Source: Ciona intestinalis
Taxonomy: Eukaryota > Chordata > Ascidiacea > Phlebobranchia > Cionidae
Length of the DNA stretch: 64,000 bases
Direction: 5' to 3'
Assembly (NCBI RefSeq): GCF_000224145.3
Contig: NC_020176.2
Span: 310,693-374,692, forward strand
Below are positions 35,201 through 45,914 of this stretch, in pieces. Numbering within the stretch: position 1 is the first letter of the stretch; every line of letters begins with the position of its first letter. The notes beneath the pieces are model-generated. The model was not told the origin of the DNA and searched no databases. It saw only the letters and a program-made list of their open reading frames with translations. The translations under genes were made by a program, and so were the position numbers.

Positions 35201-38200
35201 AAAATGTACGCGGCAAAAAGAGTTTCAAAATGTCAGTCATGTGTTATTTAAATTATAAAAAAAGAGATTTTAAACATTTGATGTAACTGTGGCCACAGAA
35301 AGCTTGTGCTAGGTTGTACATTTGATGTAACCGCAAATAAATCCAGAGAGTTATGACTCTCAAATTTGACAAACACGGCGTATAAAGCCAAACAACCCAC
35401 CTATGTTTTTATAATAGATTGGAACATATGGGTTAACCACACGTCCTGCAATAAGTATTGCCACACACATCATAACACGGCATTGAAGGAAAAGGTTTCC
35501 GGTTGGCCACATGTAAGGCCATAGTAGCACAGCCTGTTTAAATATTATTGATGTTACATTGGTATCTTTAGTGCTAGTTATAAATATAAATGTTACATTT
35601 TTTTTTTCTGTGGTTGTACTGTTTTTTCAGAAATTTGGGGTTGTGCTGTTTTTCCAATTGCGTTTAATTCACATTAAATGTATATAATTCGTGTGAATGC
35701 AAATTTATTTATAATCTGCTTGTTTGTATAGACATCTAACAGCAGCAAAAGTTGTTATAGAATTTTGTTTGTTTGCCAATTTGCTTTAAACGTTTGTTAC
35801 AATGATTTGGAATCGCCGGTCTTGCAAGATAAGAACTGAGGTGCTAAAATATATGGTGTCACCTCAGATGCCAATAACATTACGCACATCGCCTTAGGCT
35901 CAGTAAATACAAGTCCTATCAAATTTAACAAAAATGATAAAATAAATTGTCACCTTTTCTTTTATTCCTGACCATGTAGAACCATCTCCATGGCTTCCCA
36001 ACCCTGTGAATTCACCCCGTGGTCTGTTCAGGGGATCCTGTAAGATACAACAGTCAATTATGAAGGGGATAAGAATTAAAACAGACAACAAGATACCAAT
36101 GCTAGATACATGGAATTACTATATAGACATATACTATACATGATAGTTGCCAAACCCCAAGTGGCAAGGTAGACATGACCAAAAACATAGATATCAGCAA
36201 GTAAGGAGGCCGCCATCTTGTTTTTCACAAAATATTTATCAGAAGTGTTTCCCATATCCTATAATACAACAATTGCAACAACAAATAAAGAATAAAGGAC
36301 TAAAAAACAGTTAAAATATGCAAAATGTCCGTCTGTCGCTAATGCATGCATTCCAAGCCTCATGTGGGAAACAGGATGGGGTACATAGACCATTGTTTTT
36401 CAACAATGGCTGTCCTTACTTGTTGTATATCTATTTACATTGAACAGGACAATCATTTGATTCCATACACTGCATTACCGAATGGAAATTATATTATCTT
36501 CTTATGGCACGGCAACGGCGGCTTATGGTTTTGTATGGGACATTTTTTGGTATTTTAAAGTATAGGTGACAATTTAGACAAACCAGAAGTAGCCCCTGGG
36601 TCGGAACAACTGCTGTTAAGTGTCTTGTCCAAGGACTCATAGGCCCATAAACATAATGGTATCTAGCCTTGCAGGACTGGCATTTTTACACTGGAAATTT
36701 TTATATATACAGAATTTATTTTAATGTAGGTTTTGTTGGGCAATTCTTACCGTTCCGTTTTCAACGTCTCTGTCGTCTTCGCTTAAATACAAACAGGAGT
36801 TGAGCTTTGGCACACCCGGTGACCAAAAGCCAATCGTAAAGAGCAGCGACGAACAAACTAATCGACCAACCCAAAATCCAAACAAAATCTATAGAAATAA
36901 TATAATAAAAATTATAAAACACAGAAATAACATGATAGTGATTACAGTAATTAACAGAAAAAAGGAAAATTAGAATTGAAAATTTGTTTAGCTTCTCTAT
37001 CCTTTCTATTGGTTGTCTTCAACCATAAGTAATCCTATCACTTAAATCCTAAAATATCATAAATATATTAAAACATTGGTAAATTGGACTGCTATACAGT
37101 TTATGTAATCGGTAAATATCATTTGGGGGTAATGGGCCAAATCTCGCTTAAATCCCAGGTCTCCACAAGGCCACATAAAGTAGAAGATCAGTTATACTCT
37201 AGGGCAGCACTCTTCAACCAGTGTGCACGGCACAACTACTTTAAGGGTTCACCAAACCAGAAAAGGTTGAAGAGCCCTGCTCTAGGTTCCAGTTTTGGAT
37301 AGTACAGTGTAATTAAACACACCTGCTGTTGAGGTGTTTGTTGTTTGAACCACCAATCCTCGCTGTTCCACGACGCTGTCTTTAATACCTCCGTAGACAA
37401 TAGATACCCCCATAAAAATAACATTATTGCACTGTGGCCCTTCCGACCAAGAGCAAGCAACATCATATTTCGCTCCAGATGCAACAACCAACAACCTGCT
37501 AACACAGCACCAGATCTGCAATATTCAAATGATATATTTGTTGTTTTGGACTTGGTTAAAGTAGATTATTAATTATTATAGTAGGGTGGGGGAAGTTGGG
37601 ACACATTTTAACTCTGGGCCAATGTGGTAGTAAACAAGGAACTTTCGAAGAATTATAAATCTATATGCTCAAGACTCCCATAGGCCGTTGTTAACTGTTT
37701 GAAACACGATCAGGATATTCGGATATTATGCGCCGAAGGTGTCCCACCTTTCCCCATCCTACTATATTACCTATTTATCCTTTTCTATCTGAAAATCTCT
37801 GGGCTCATATTTTAACACAGGTGACTTAGTAAACAGTGTGAACACTATATATGATAGCTTTATACATCTTCATGCATTTACAGAACATACAGGCTGCAAA
37901 GTCTGTAACAATTTGTGTACTGCTGAGTACTTTGTAATTTTTGTGCATTTTTGTATATTGCTGTGTTTGTTTTTTTACCAAACTGTCCACAGTACATGCT
38001 AATACATATCATACCTAGCAACAAGAGTAAGAATAGCCATCCCACTAGTTACATGGTCCACCTCACCCCATGTTACACAAAATGACACAGGTACTTCAAT
38101 AGATAGAAGTAACATGCACAGTACTTGTAGTTGATACATTATAGAACGTGGTTTGTATTTTGACTCGACCCCAACTCCATGTCTGTTTGATTAAACAAAT

Positions 38201-38901
38201 TAAACATGTATGAATAATATACTAGTGGGCCTAGTGGCTCATCTGGTATAAAACAGTGGAAATACGCTATGTTTTTTCCACTAGATGAGCCACCAATTAA
38301 TTATACTATGCCTGGTAGAACAACCATGTATGTTTAATATATATCCGTGGGCTTTGTTTTATACAATACAGAGTATGTATGCAAGCCTATCCTTCATAGG
38401 TTGCATGATTTGCAGCCACCCATAGATTTTCCAATTGTAAAAGCAATTTATCCTCAAAATATTCTTAAAAGACCTATTTTTCAACTTATTTTATCGTCGC
38501 ATTTATTTTATAATTTAACCGAAAGAACTGGAAAGCAGGCGAGACCAAGATGTTATAAGTCAGATTCGGCCCATTTCTTATATATATATACTTAGTATTT
38601 TAAATGGGTGCAGTACTTCAACAATGTGGGGCAGGGATCTTGGATTAATGCCAGATTTGACCCATTACCCAACATCCAATACTTACTTTCTCATTTTATT
38701 GATTTGGTAAAACAATGGTAGAAGAAGAACGAAGAAAATCCCACTGACTACTGTGTCATAGAAACATTGTGACAAACCATCGTTCCTCCATATTGGGGTG
38801 AAGCCACCATGGACCCCACAGTAAGAGAATGAAGAATGGGTTGCCGTAGAAACAGAGCGGGGTAAGTTGGTTGGAAACTGGATCTCGTTGCTGTTGTTCA
38901 T
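29254..38901 (-). CDS. ABCB6: ABCB6, porphyrin/haem-related ABC half-transporter
   Basis: Seventeen minus-strand exons: 38687-38901, 38015-38182, 37323-37515, 36751-36888, 35954-36037, 35401-35533, 34884-35050, 34316-34553, 33925-34034, 33352-33417, 32684-32809, 32190-32321, 31686-31838, 30879-31057, 30202-30415, 29557-29720 and 29254-29323. They total 849 residues (human 842). The N-terminal extra membrane domain ([20 protein letters not shown]) matches vertebrate ABCB6 rather than ABCB7. The core TMD has [16 protein letters not shown] and [14 protein letters not shown]; the NBD has Walker [10 protein letters not shown], signature [13 protein letters not shown], Walker B DIVLLDE and H-loop VVAHR. 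The family works as a homodimer in mitochondrial, lysosomal and plasma membranes, linked to porphyrin and metal handling. The ATG at 38901 gives the best fit; an upstream exon is not excluded. Confidence 0.96.
29790..30092 (+). mobile_element. Composite SINE copy with repeated 3' segment
   Basis: In ABCB6 intron 15. The body (CAAGCAAGACACTTAACGAC) and tail (TGGTAACTTGTAAGCGGGCA) match the SINE family, and the GGTAACTCGTAAGC/ACACCTGTG segment occurs twice, suggesting a duplicated or nested 3' end. Confidence 0.55.
31840..31995. repeat. ~43-bp minisatellite beside ABCB6 exon 13
   Basis: Four diverged units sharing ATGGTATTATGATGTCACTA and a GGTTCAGTCTTGTGATG-like segment. The array starts at the 3' splice site of exon 13. 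Confidence 0.8.
33005..33300. repeat. Array of ~103-bp repeat units (about 3)
   Basis: In ABCB6 intron 10. Units share ACATTGTATATGCACA, TTCTATATGGGTGAGGTCCT, ACAGTGA, GGGACCTGGGATTT and GAGTTG-CCATTACC. Confidence 0.8.
37205..37279. mobile_element. 75-bp hAT-type MITE with 8-bp target duplication
   Basis: In ABCB6 intron 3, 44 bp past the exon 3 donor. Terminal inverted repeats CAGCACTCTTCAACC and GGTTGAAGAGCCCTG pair at 13 of 15 positions. The flanks CTCTAGGG (37197-37204) and CTCTAGGT (37280-37287) form an 8-bp duplication with one mismatch, the hAT hallmark. Confidence 0.8.
37577..37766. mobile_element. ~190-bp MITE, copy 2
   Basis: In ABCB6 intron 2. Terminal inverted repeats: TATAGTAGGGTGGGGGAAGT at left, ACCTTTCCCCATCCTACTAT at right. 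The internal GATCAGGATATTCGGATATT is the reverse complement of copy 1's interior. TATA at both ends suggests a TA target. Ciona is known to carry MITEs; family name not assigned. Confidence 0.8.
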
Positions 38902-40117
38902 GGTTGCACACAGCAAACGGGAGTTGCCAACAGCCAACCTATATCTTAATATCTGTAAATTAAAACATAACATCATTTTATATGTATTATATATACCTTT
39001 GATTACAATATCAAAGGCCATATGTAATTAACATAGTGAAGAGATGGGAATTAACAGCAAAACGACATCGGTGCAGTGTTGATATTTTAATAATTTTACA
39101 GTGTTACCTAAAAGAAAAACAACTGGTGACATTTATGTAAATTTCATGATAATTTTAGATCCAACTGTCAAAGCTAATCAGCTTAAAACTATATTATCTC
39201 CATTTAACTTAGGGTTTGTTGCACCACATGGAAAACATATATATATAACTTTAAAAGTTAAACAAATATTCCATGATATTATTTAAAATAAAATAGGAAA
39301 ACATATAATAGTACCGTCAACATTTAAACACTAATATTGCAGTTAAAGAATACCAGCAGAAAGAATAAGTAAGAGTATTGAATAGGAAATGAGTGTCACA
39401 TATTGGACAGCTTTTGTATACATTAGAACAGATTGAACATATAAATATCCGTACGTATCTTGTTACTTTTATATTCTGAATAATACTTTAATAATATTGC
39501 TAACGTAAATTAGGAAACAAAAAGTTGTGAAATAGATGAACTGCAAATGTTGGTTTTGCAAAGATTCCAACTTACAAGACACATAACATTGCTTGAAAGA
39601 GCTAGCACAACTTTAATGCATAAATATAAAGACTGCAAATGAATTAACAAGTAAAAAGATGGTATTAAATTAAAAGTACCATATTAAATGGGACATAGCA
39701 TAAGGTGATAGCAAGTGGTAATACAGAACACCTATATAGTATTACTTACACTGTTATGGTATAATATCAACAGCAGACACAGACAGTATAACATTATTGT
39801 GCACACAATAAGAATGAACTTATAATACGAAGTGGCAACCGCCAATTAATGCAGCAGACAAAAGGCACCTCTCTATGAACTATATTTACTGTTGTATAAA
39901 AATAGCACATCACTGTATCACCCTAGAAGCAAAACTATGTTATATTTTACATGAACATACTATTGGGTTATTTATACATTATACCATGCAGATATATATT
40001 TATTTTAGGGTTTTCAATCAATAAAAAAAATTTGACGCCTTGATTTACACTTTTTTATTAACATTTTATAGGCCCTATAACATCAATGAAAAACCTAAGT
40101 TGTTTCTTATATTATTT
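38902..40117. other. Gap between the CRAL-TRIO gene and ABCB6
   Basis: 1.2 kb, very AT-rich, no supported exon. Would hold the ABCB6 promoter and the 3' UTR of the next gene. Confidence 0.45.
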
Positions 40118-41482
40118 TTAATGTTCCAATAATTTTAATTTCCAGCTTTCAATATTTCTCATTTCATCCAAAGAAACTTCTTCTTTACAAAACTTCAACA
40201 AAATAAAGCATCTATGACTTAACAATCGAGCTTGTGTTCGAACAGTGAAGTCGTCAACATATCTTAACATTGACTGCAAAGACTGAATCTCATCTCTGGT
40301 TAACTGCACAGTTTCCCTGTTTCTTACCAATAACTTTGAATTATCATTATAGTAAACATGATTGCATAGTATATGATGATACCATTGAAAAATGTGAGAA
40401 AATAACTGGAAAAAATCTAAAGATAACAAATATTTTGTGTTCAAACCAAACTTTTCCTTCAAGGCAACTTCACATGATAACTCCTTTAATGATCGAGGTG
40501 AACTTATGACATCACAATGTTGATTATCATCATCACAAGGAGGTGTTTTCCACCATAATAAATCAGTTTTGTCAGAACCTTTGACTCCCTCTTCTAACTT
40601 GTTCCACGCTGCATCAATCTGTCTCTGTACAGTTGATAGTTGTTGCTGTTTATCTAAAGTAACGCGTCGAGCATATTTAAACACGGGCCTCCCCTCCATT
40701 TCAGAGAAAAAAGGATCCATATAGGGATTCATGAATATTTCCACCAATAACTGGCACTGTGATATTGCTTTGTTGAGAAGCATTTCCTCTTTCTTTTTAA
40801 GGAACCATTTTTTTGTGGCTGCATGATATGCATCTCTTTCTTTTTCACTTTTCGAGAACAACGCAGCAGTTCTTTCGTTAATTCGTTGCAAAAACATTGG
40901 AGTGCACAACTCAACCGATTTGCAGAATGAACAAAGTTTTTCCACAATGTTCCAGATATAAAGCCATGACCTTAACTTCACAGTTAAGCGACCATGCATG
41001 TCGGTTACCATTTGTTCCGGGTCAATGAATTTGCACAACTCAGAATAATCATGGAATATCTGGTGCGGAAATTTAGCAGAATGTAGCAAAAGTGTGTTAG
41101 GCTTCTTTTTTCTGATACCAAGCCCAGGTATTCGTAATTTATGTGGGGTGGGTGGTTTGGAGGTATCGTAAATATAAACTTGCTGAATAACATTATTGTT
41201 CAAAGAACCAAAGTGGTTTAAAACTTGAACTATCCACTCAAATACTTTAAGGTCCAAATTACGCTTATTGACCACCACACATAGTTGTTCAGTGCCGTGT
41301 ATTTTAATTGACGATTCATGGAAATAATTAAGGACCGTTACAAGATCCTCAGTAAACTTATTCCCATCATTTGGAAGCGAATATTTCATGCTGGATGTTG
41401 ATGTGAAATAAACAACAGGGATTCCTCTGCGTGTGATGCCAGCTAGTTGGCAGATCCCACTTTTCAATAAGCTTGGTAACAT
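40118..41482 (-). CDS. Intronless CRAL-TRIO (SEC14-like) protein with helical C-terminal half
   Basis: One uninterrupted frame of 454 residues, starting MLPSLLKSGI. The first ~175 residues resemble the divergent SEC14/CRAL-TRIO domain at the N-terminus of Dbl-family exchange factors (MCF2, MCF2L) and SESTD1: an internal strand LCVVVNKRNLDLKVFEWIV, then FIDPEQMVTDMHGRLTVKL, which parallels YIDDKQLTPELGGTL of MCF2L. Residues ~175-454 are helical and charged (EKERDAYHAATKKWFLKKKE, VQRQIDAAWNKLEEGV) and could form spectrin-like bundles. No DH or PH domain follows. The family usually binds phosphoinositides and scaffolds signalling; ligand and role here are unknown. The single exon contrasts with multi-exon relatives. 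Assignment rests on one motif and overall layout. Confidence 0.6.
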   Translation of the reverse strand: MLPSLLKSGICQLAGITRRGIPVVYFTSTSSMKYSLPNDGNKFTEDLVTVLNYFHESSIKIHGTEQLCVVVNKRNLDLKVFEWIVQVLNHFGSLNNNVIQQVYIYDTSKPPTPHKLRIPGLGIRKKKPNTLLLHSAKFPHQIFHDYSELCKFIDPEQMVTDMHGRLTVKLRSWLYIWNIVEKLCSFCKSVELCTPMFLQRINERTAALFSKSEKERDAYHAATKKWFLKKKEEMLLNKAISQCQLLVEIFMNPYMDPFFSEMEGRPVFKYARRVTLDKQQQLSTVQRQIDAAWNKLEEGVKGSDKTDLLWWKTPPCDDDNQHCDVISSPRSLKELSCEVALKEKFGLNTKYLLSLDFFQLFSHIFQWYHHILCNHVYYNDNSKLLVRNRETVQLTRDEIQSLQSMLRYVDDFTVRTQARLLSHRCFILLKFCKEEVSLDEMRNIESWKLKLLEH

Positions 41483-43397
41483 GGTAGTTTTACTGCAGTT
41501 AAAGCATGTTATAAAGCCAACTACAACTATAACTAATGCATCTGGTTAAAAGGTTAATATTTGACAAACTAATCAATGATTTTCATTTTTATAAATTATC
41601 TTTACGTTTAGGTGAAAAGCAGTTTTGGGTGTTGCTGCACAATGTTGGTAAATGGTATCAACTTTAACTAAATTAGAGTTTGCAGTATTACATGTGGGAA
41701 ATATGCGTAATGAAACATATTGTACCTTCACATCCTAATAAAACTAAATATGATGTGAACTAATACTAAGAGTAAGACAGATAATAACCTTACATGTAGA
41801 CTGTATGAGGTAGATATATAGGCCAATGGTATGAGGTAGATATCAATTAGTAAATACAAAACACAAGTTGTTAATAACTAAATCTATTTTTTTAAGGTTA
41901 AAATTACCTATAGGACATAACGACATTCGACATACAGCAATAGCATATAAAGTAAAACTTTGTTTACAGTAGTTGCTGTTAATGATTTAATATGGAGTTG
42001 TTAACCCTTATAATAAAGTTAACGTGGCATAAAATGAACAGCAGCATACAGAAAACACACAAGATATATTCACAAAAGCTGCATTACCAATTTTACTTTC
42101 AATTCAAACGTAACTTAAAATACGCTAAAACATATTTACTTGGTTGTTGTATTCTGCTGGTTGCAAGAAACTTTAGTCATTATTCAAACGAATGCTCCAA
42201 ACTTAATATCTTTCAACACAAACTAAAGTAAAACAAATCTGCCAAGCCGAACCGTTGACTTCATAATACCTTATAAAGAAACGCTGACACGGCTCTAATA
42301 CTGCTGAATCACGCCCTAAAACCGGCTGCGGGTTAAAGGGCATCCTATTACGCAATCGTTTCTTCTACGTAATAACTCTTTGTGATAGTTTTTAAATATA
42401 TTAATTCACATTACAACTTTAATCTAAATCAGTTTTACTTTATTTTATGAAAATTATAATTAAGAAGCATTTTTTATATAATTTTGTGATGCTTACTTTA
42501 TTTATTTTTTCTCTTAGTCATGTCTAAACCAACAGACGCTAACATGACAAAGTAAATTTCTACAACCTTTTATTTACATTGCAGCTGCATAGAAAAGTCA
42601 GTACGTGAGACACAACTACATTACATCATAGCTAATTAAGAATGTTGTGTTATTAAACTATGATTACACCATATACACAAAGCAATTACATCACATACAT
42701 TCACTGTCTATTATGTGTTAAAATGAAAGTTCAAAAAAATAGACAAACATTAACTTCATACATACACCTTGAAACCTTTAGGAAATTACAATCATTTTAT
42801 CCAGAGCCATAGAAATACCGAGTAGACCAACCCATTGTTATGTAAAAGACAAAGTGAACGGCAATTTGGGTCCAAAATAACACGGTAGGTATAGGGAAAA
42901 TGTCTGTTTTTTGATAAATTACAGAAAAACTTGGGCCTAAAAACAAATTTAAGGGTTGAAAAATGTAAAAATCTGTTTCACACCTCCCCACAAAAGGAAA
43001 ACACAAACAAAACCTAACAAGTTCGTTTAAACCCATTGCCAAGGTGACTACTTTTGCTCTATTTTGGACACACAAAGACGGCAGGTGTTTATACGATTTT
43101 GATTTTATCTAACATTAATGCTGTGTTTTCTGTAGTACCACTACCATAATACATTTGCATATATGAAAGTGAAGAACAAATTAAATCTATTCATTTATAT
43201 ATGTTTAAAATAAAAAAAATAACTAAATTAATTACACTGTTTGAATAAATCAAAGTGTGTTTAAAAGTAGCAATTAATTATCACATGGGTGTTCTATACC
43301 ATACACTTTGTGCCCATTTAGGGGTTATTGCATATAACTTTGTGGATGATTAATTAGACCAGTGTGCTATAGCGGTTTTCAAATAAGCCAGTAACAT
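41483..43397. other. Gap between the CRAL-TRIO and 2-hydroxyacid dehydrogenase genes
   Basis: 1.9 kb, AT-rich, no exon I would defend. Contains the promoter region of the CRAL-TRIO gene and the dehydrogenase 3' UTR. Confidence 0.45.
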
Positions 43398-44926
43398 TTA
43401 GTAACTATTTGAAGATGGATAAACTTGAAATTTAAGTTCCTGAATATATAACTTAAGGTTTTCTTTAAACATTAAAGTTAATTGTCCTTTAACAAAAGGC
43501 CCTGACACATGGGGTGTAATCACAACATTATCCATCTCCCAAAGCTTGCTTGAGGGGAGCAGTGGTTCTTCATGTAAAACATCCAGAAATGCTTTGGAGA
43601 TCCAACCATTAGTAAGCGCTTGTATTAAACTTTTCTCATCAATTATATTTCCCCTCCCAACATTAATAAAAGCAGGTTTACGGGGTTCGCAAATTTCAAG
43701 ACGTTTCCCTGTAAAATAATTGAATCATATTTATTGAGCACAGAAAAAGCAAGTTGCAGAGTAAAATTGTAAACATAATAAATCATTCTTTAATATGTGG
43801 GGAAGTCTGTTAAAACTGTTATAACTCGTAATTAATTACCAGTTACCATATACGTAAGTGTCTGTTAACTTTACGGGTGTAAAAAAATAATTATTGATAT
43901 AAATCCATTCATATACCTGACAGAAGTCCTATAGTGTTTGGTGTAGAAGGAAGAATATTACAAATGAAGTCACAAGAGGAGAGAAACATATCAAGATTGT
44001 CGGGATAATAAAACTCATCAAATAGACCATCATCCCGATCAACTTGGTGGTTTTTAAACCCAATAACTCGCATTCCAACTGCTTTAAGAAGTTCAGCAAT
44101 CTTTGTTCCAATGTTTCCAGCTCCAAGAATCCCTGCTGTTAAGCTGTTTAGTGGTCTTGGTCTGAATAAACATATTTAATGTTATTTGGCGTTTAAATGG
44201 CAGCTTAAACTCAGGTATTTCCCAGTACATCTTCCAGTGAATAAGAAAAAATCAGTTTAATTTATCTTCTTAAAAGCTATAGTAAGGATTAAATTATCAT
44301 TTGTTTAAAATACCATACAAATAAACACTACTAGAACAAAAGTATCAAATTAAAGCACTTAAAAAGACTCAAAATGACTTTTAAATAAAAAAGCTTTATA
44401 TATACCTTTTAACTCGAAAGTTTAGGCATAACTTGAAAAGTGCATTTATAAATAAGTTTTAAAAAACTTACTTGGTCATATACATTACGTAATCATCGAA
44501 ATCAGCCCATTGTTTCGCTGATTGCAATTTAAACATTTCTTTAAAATCTCGCTCAATAGCAATCACAGCTCCAAGTACATACTCGGATATTGGCAATGCA
44601 AATACATCGCCCATCCTTGTGTATTGTATATCCCATGCCGGTGCATTTGGTGTTTCTTTATAACTTTCAAAAAAACCATCCAAGCCAGCATATGTGAACT
44701 GGACCCACTTAACTGAGGTGGGGAGCTGGGGTATTATTGGCTGAATAAAACGTGGAGAACCAAACAAAACTTCACAGCCATCAACAGAAGCAATCATCTG
44801 TTCATGTGTCTGGCCAGTAGTTGCTATTACTTTGTATTGCACATTGTCAAGTTTATTTTCCAATAATTCAGCGTTAAATATTTTAACAGAGTTTAAAAGA
44901 CCGACAACTATTCGCCTGGTTTCCAT
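43398..44926 (-). CDS. GhrA-like D-isomer-specific 2-hydroxyacid dehydrogenase
   Basis: Three minus-strand exons: 44472-44926, 43917-44161 and 43398-43708, giving 336 residues. The N-terminal half supplies the substrate domain (KWVQFTYAGLDGF, GDVFALPISEYVLGA). The NAD(P) motif is GILGAGNIG (165-170), and the catalytic trio is Arg252 (NVGRGN), Glu281 (LHEEP) and His300 (ITPHVSG). The pattern fits the GhrA/hydroxypyruvate-glyoxylate reductase branch, not PHGDH, CtBP or GRHPR. The true substrate cannot be read from sequence. The start is the ATG at 44926; the longer frame upstream has no ATG. The gene lies 144 bp downstream of STMP1 on the same strand, and an AG acceptor with T-rich tract ends 5 bases before its ATG, as expected of a trans-splice or cis 3' splice site. 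Confidence 0.88.
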
Positions 44927-45070
44927 TTTTACTAAATTAAACAAAAAACATCATTTCACACAAGTCAATATATTTTATATTACTTAAATAATAACTCCAT
45001 AATTGCAACATCAGTAAATTCATCTATAGAGAAAAAAATTGTAATTCATTGTAAAGTTTCCCTCTTCTCA

Positions 45071-45220
45071 TCATGAATCTTTCGGTTTTGGTGGAAAAGT
45101 CTTTTCAAACCAATCTTTACAATATCGAGCAAGAGTTTCAACTTTAGGAACATCATAATTCTGTGTTATGTAAACACCTGTCAATAATCCAGCTCCAAAT
45201 TGAAACAGAAATTTCATCAT
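45071..45220 (-). CDS. STMP1: STMP1-like short transmembrane mitochondrial microprotein
   Basis: A 49-residue reading frame starting MMKFLFQFGAGLLTGVYITQ, then NYDVPKVETLARYCKDWFEK and the tail TFPPKPKDS. Human STMP1 (47 residues, from memory) starts [20 protein letters not shown] then NYDIPNL, so the hydrophobic N-terminal helix, the G-x-Y-x-x-Q-N-Y-D-[VI]-P signature, the charged amphipathic helix and the proline/lysine tail all align. The family is a single-pass mitochondrial inner-membrane microprotein linked to respiratory-chain function. No intron. Either Met (45220 or 45217) could start. It sits 144 bp upstream of the GhrA-like gene on the same strand. Confidence 0.8.
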   Translation of the reverse strand: MMKFLFQFGAGLLTGVYITQNYDVPKVETLARYCKDWFEKTFPPKPKDS

Positions 45221-45914
45221 GTTCAATTATGCAAGAATTTCCAGAGTGTAAATATTCCCAGATCAACAAGTAATGGAGAATCCACCTCCACACCTTTGAT
45301 GGAGCTCCACTTGTTCACAGTTAATATAACTTAAGCTTCAACTTAAGGCAATATATTGCAATCTGAAGTGAAATAAAAAAAATATTAAGAGTCTGAAATA
45401 CATACAACATACAGAAGCTTTGCTATTCTACTTTAACATTTTCAATTCATACCAATTCATACAACACAAGTTGTACAATAAACTTTGCATGGATGCTCAA
45501 CCTCTGTCATAACTAATAATAATTCCTAAGTTTAACAGTTGAAAATAGACTTGAAAAGAATAATAACAGTTGTTACAATAACAAGTCACAATTTTTAAAC
45601 TGACACCTTCTATTCACTGTAAATGATGTGGAGTTTTGAATGCAATATAGAAATACCAACGATTGTATATTATTACATTAAAACAACTTGACATGCAACT
45701 TTTAAAAGTTTAATGAGTTTGAATTCTTTGTTAAGGGGTGGAATGGTGAATGATGTGATTGTTGTTTGTCTATTGATAAATATGCATTAAAAAAATTGAG
45801 GGTTGTCCTGCCTACCCTGCCACCCCAGGTTCGGTGCCTGTCAGTAGCAAAACCCAGGGGGTGGGTAAAAGCTTTTACAACTTGGGACACATGTGTTTAA
45901 CTTAATTCTCCACA
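45221..45914. other. Spacer between the four-module gene and STMP1
   Basis: 694 bp, AT-rich, no further gene seen. Serves as STMP1 promoter and 3' flank of the upstream gene. Confidence 0.45.

Noticed and set aside
37236-37572. Overlapping frames in three phases near ABCB6 exon 3
   Set aside because: Only the frame of exon 37323-37515 aligns with ABCB6 and has correct splice sites; the others are shadows.
39092-39290. 61-residue plus-strand frame upstream of ABCB6
   Set aside because: No recognisable motif or splice context; most likely chance.
42510-42605. Two tiny exon-like segments (ATGTCTAAACCAACAG... with good 3' splice-like tracts)
   Set aside because: The implied intron is only about 33 bp and no further exons could be joined; too little to call a gene.
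42797-43075. 92-residue minus-strand hydrophobic frame
   Set aside because: Rich in Phe/Leu/Ile/Val as random AT-rich frames are; the extended start is not ATG and no family is recognisable.
20498-44926. PHGDH and the GhrA-like gene as a recent tandem duplicate
   Set aside because: They share only superfamily motifs; exon structures and sequences differ widely, so the proximity is probably accidental.
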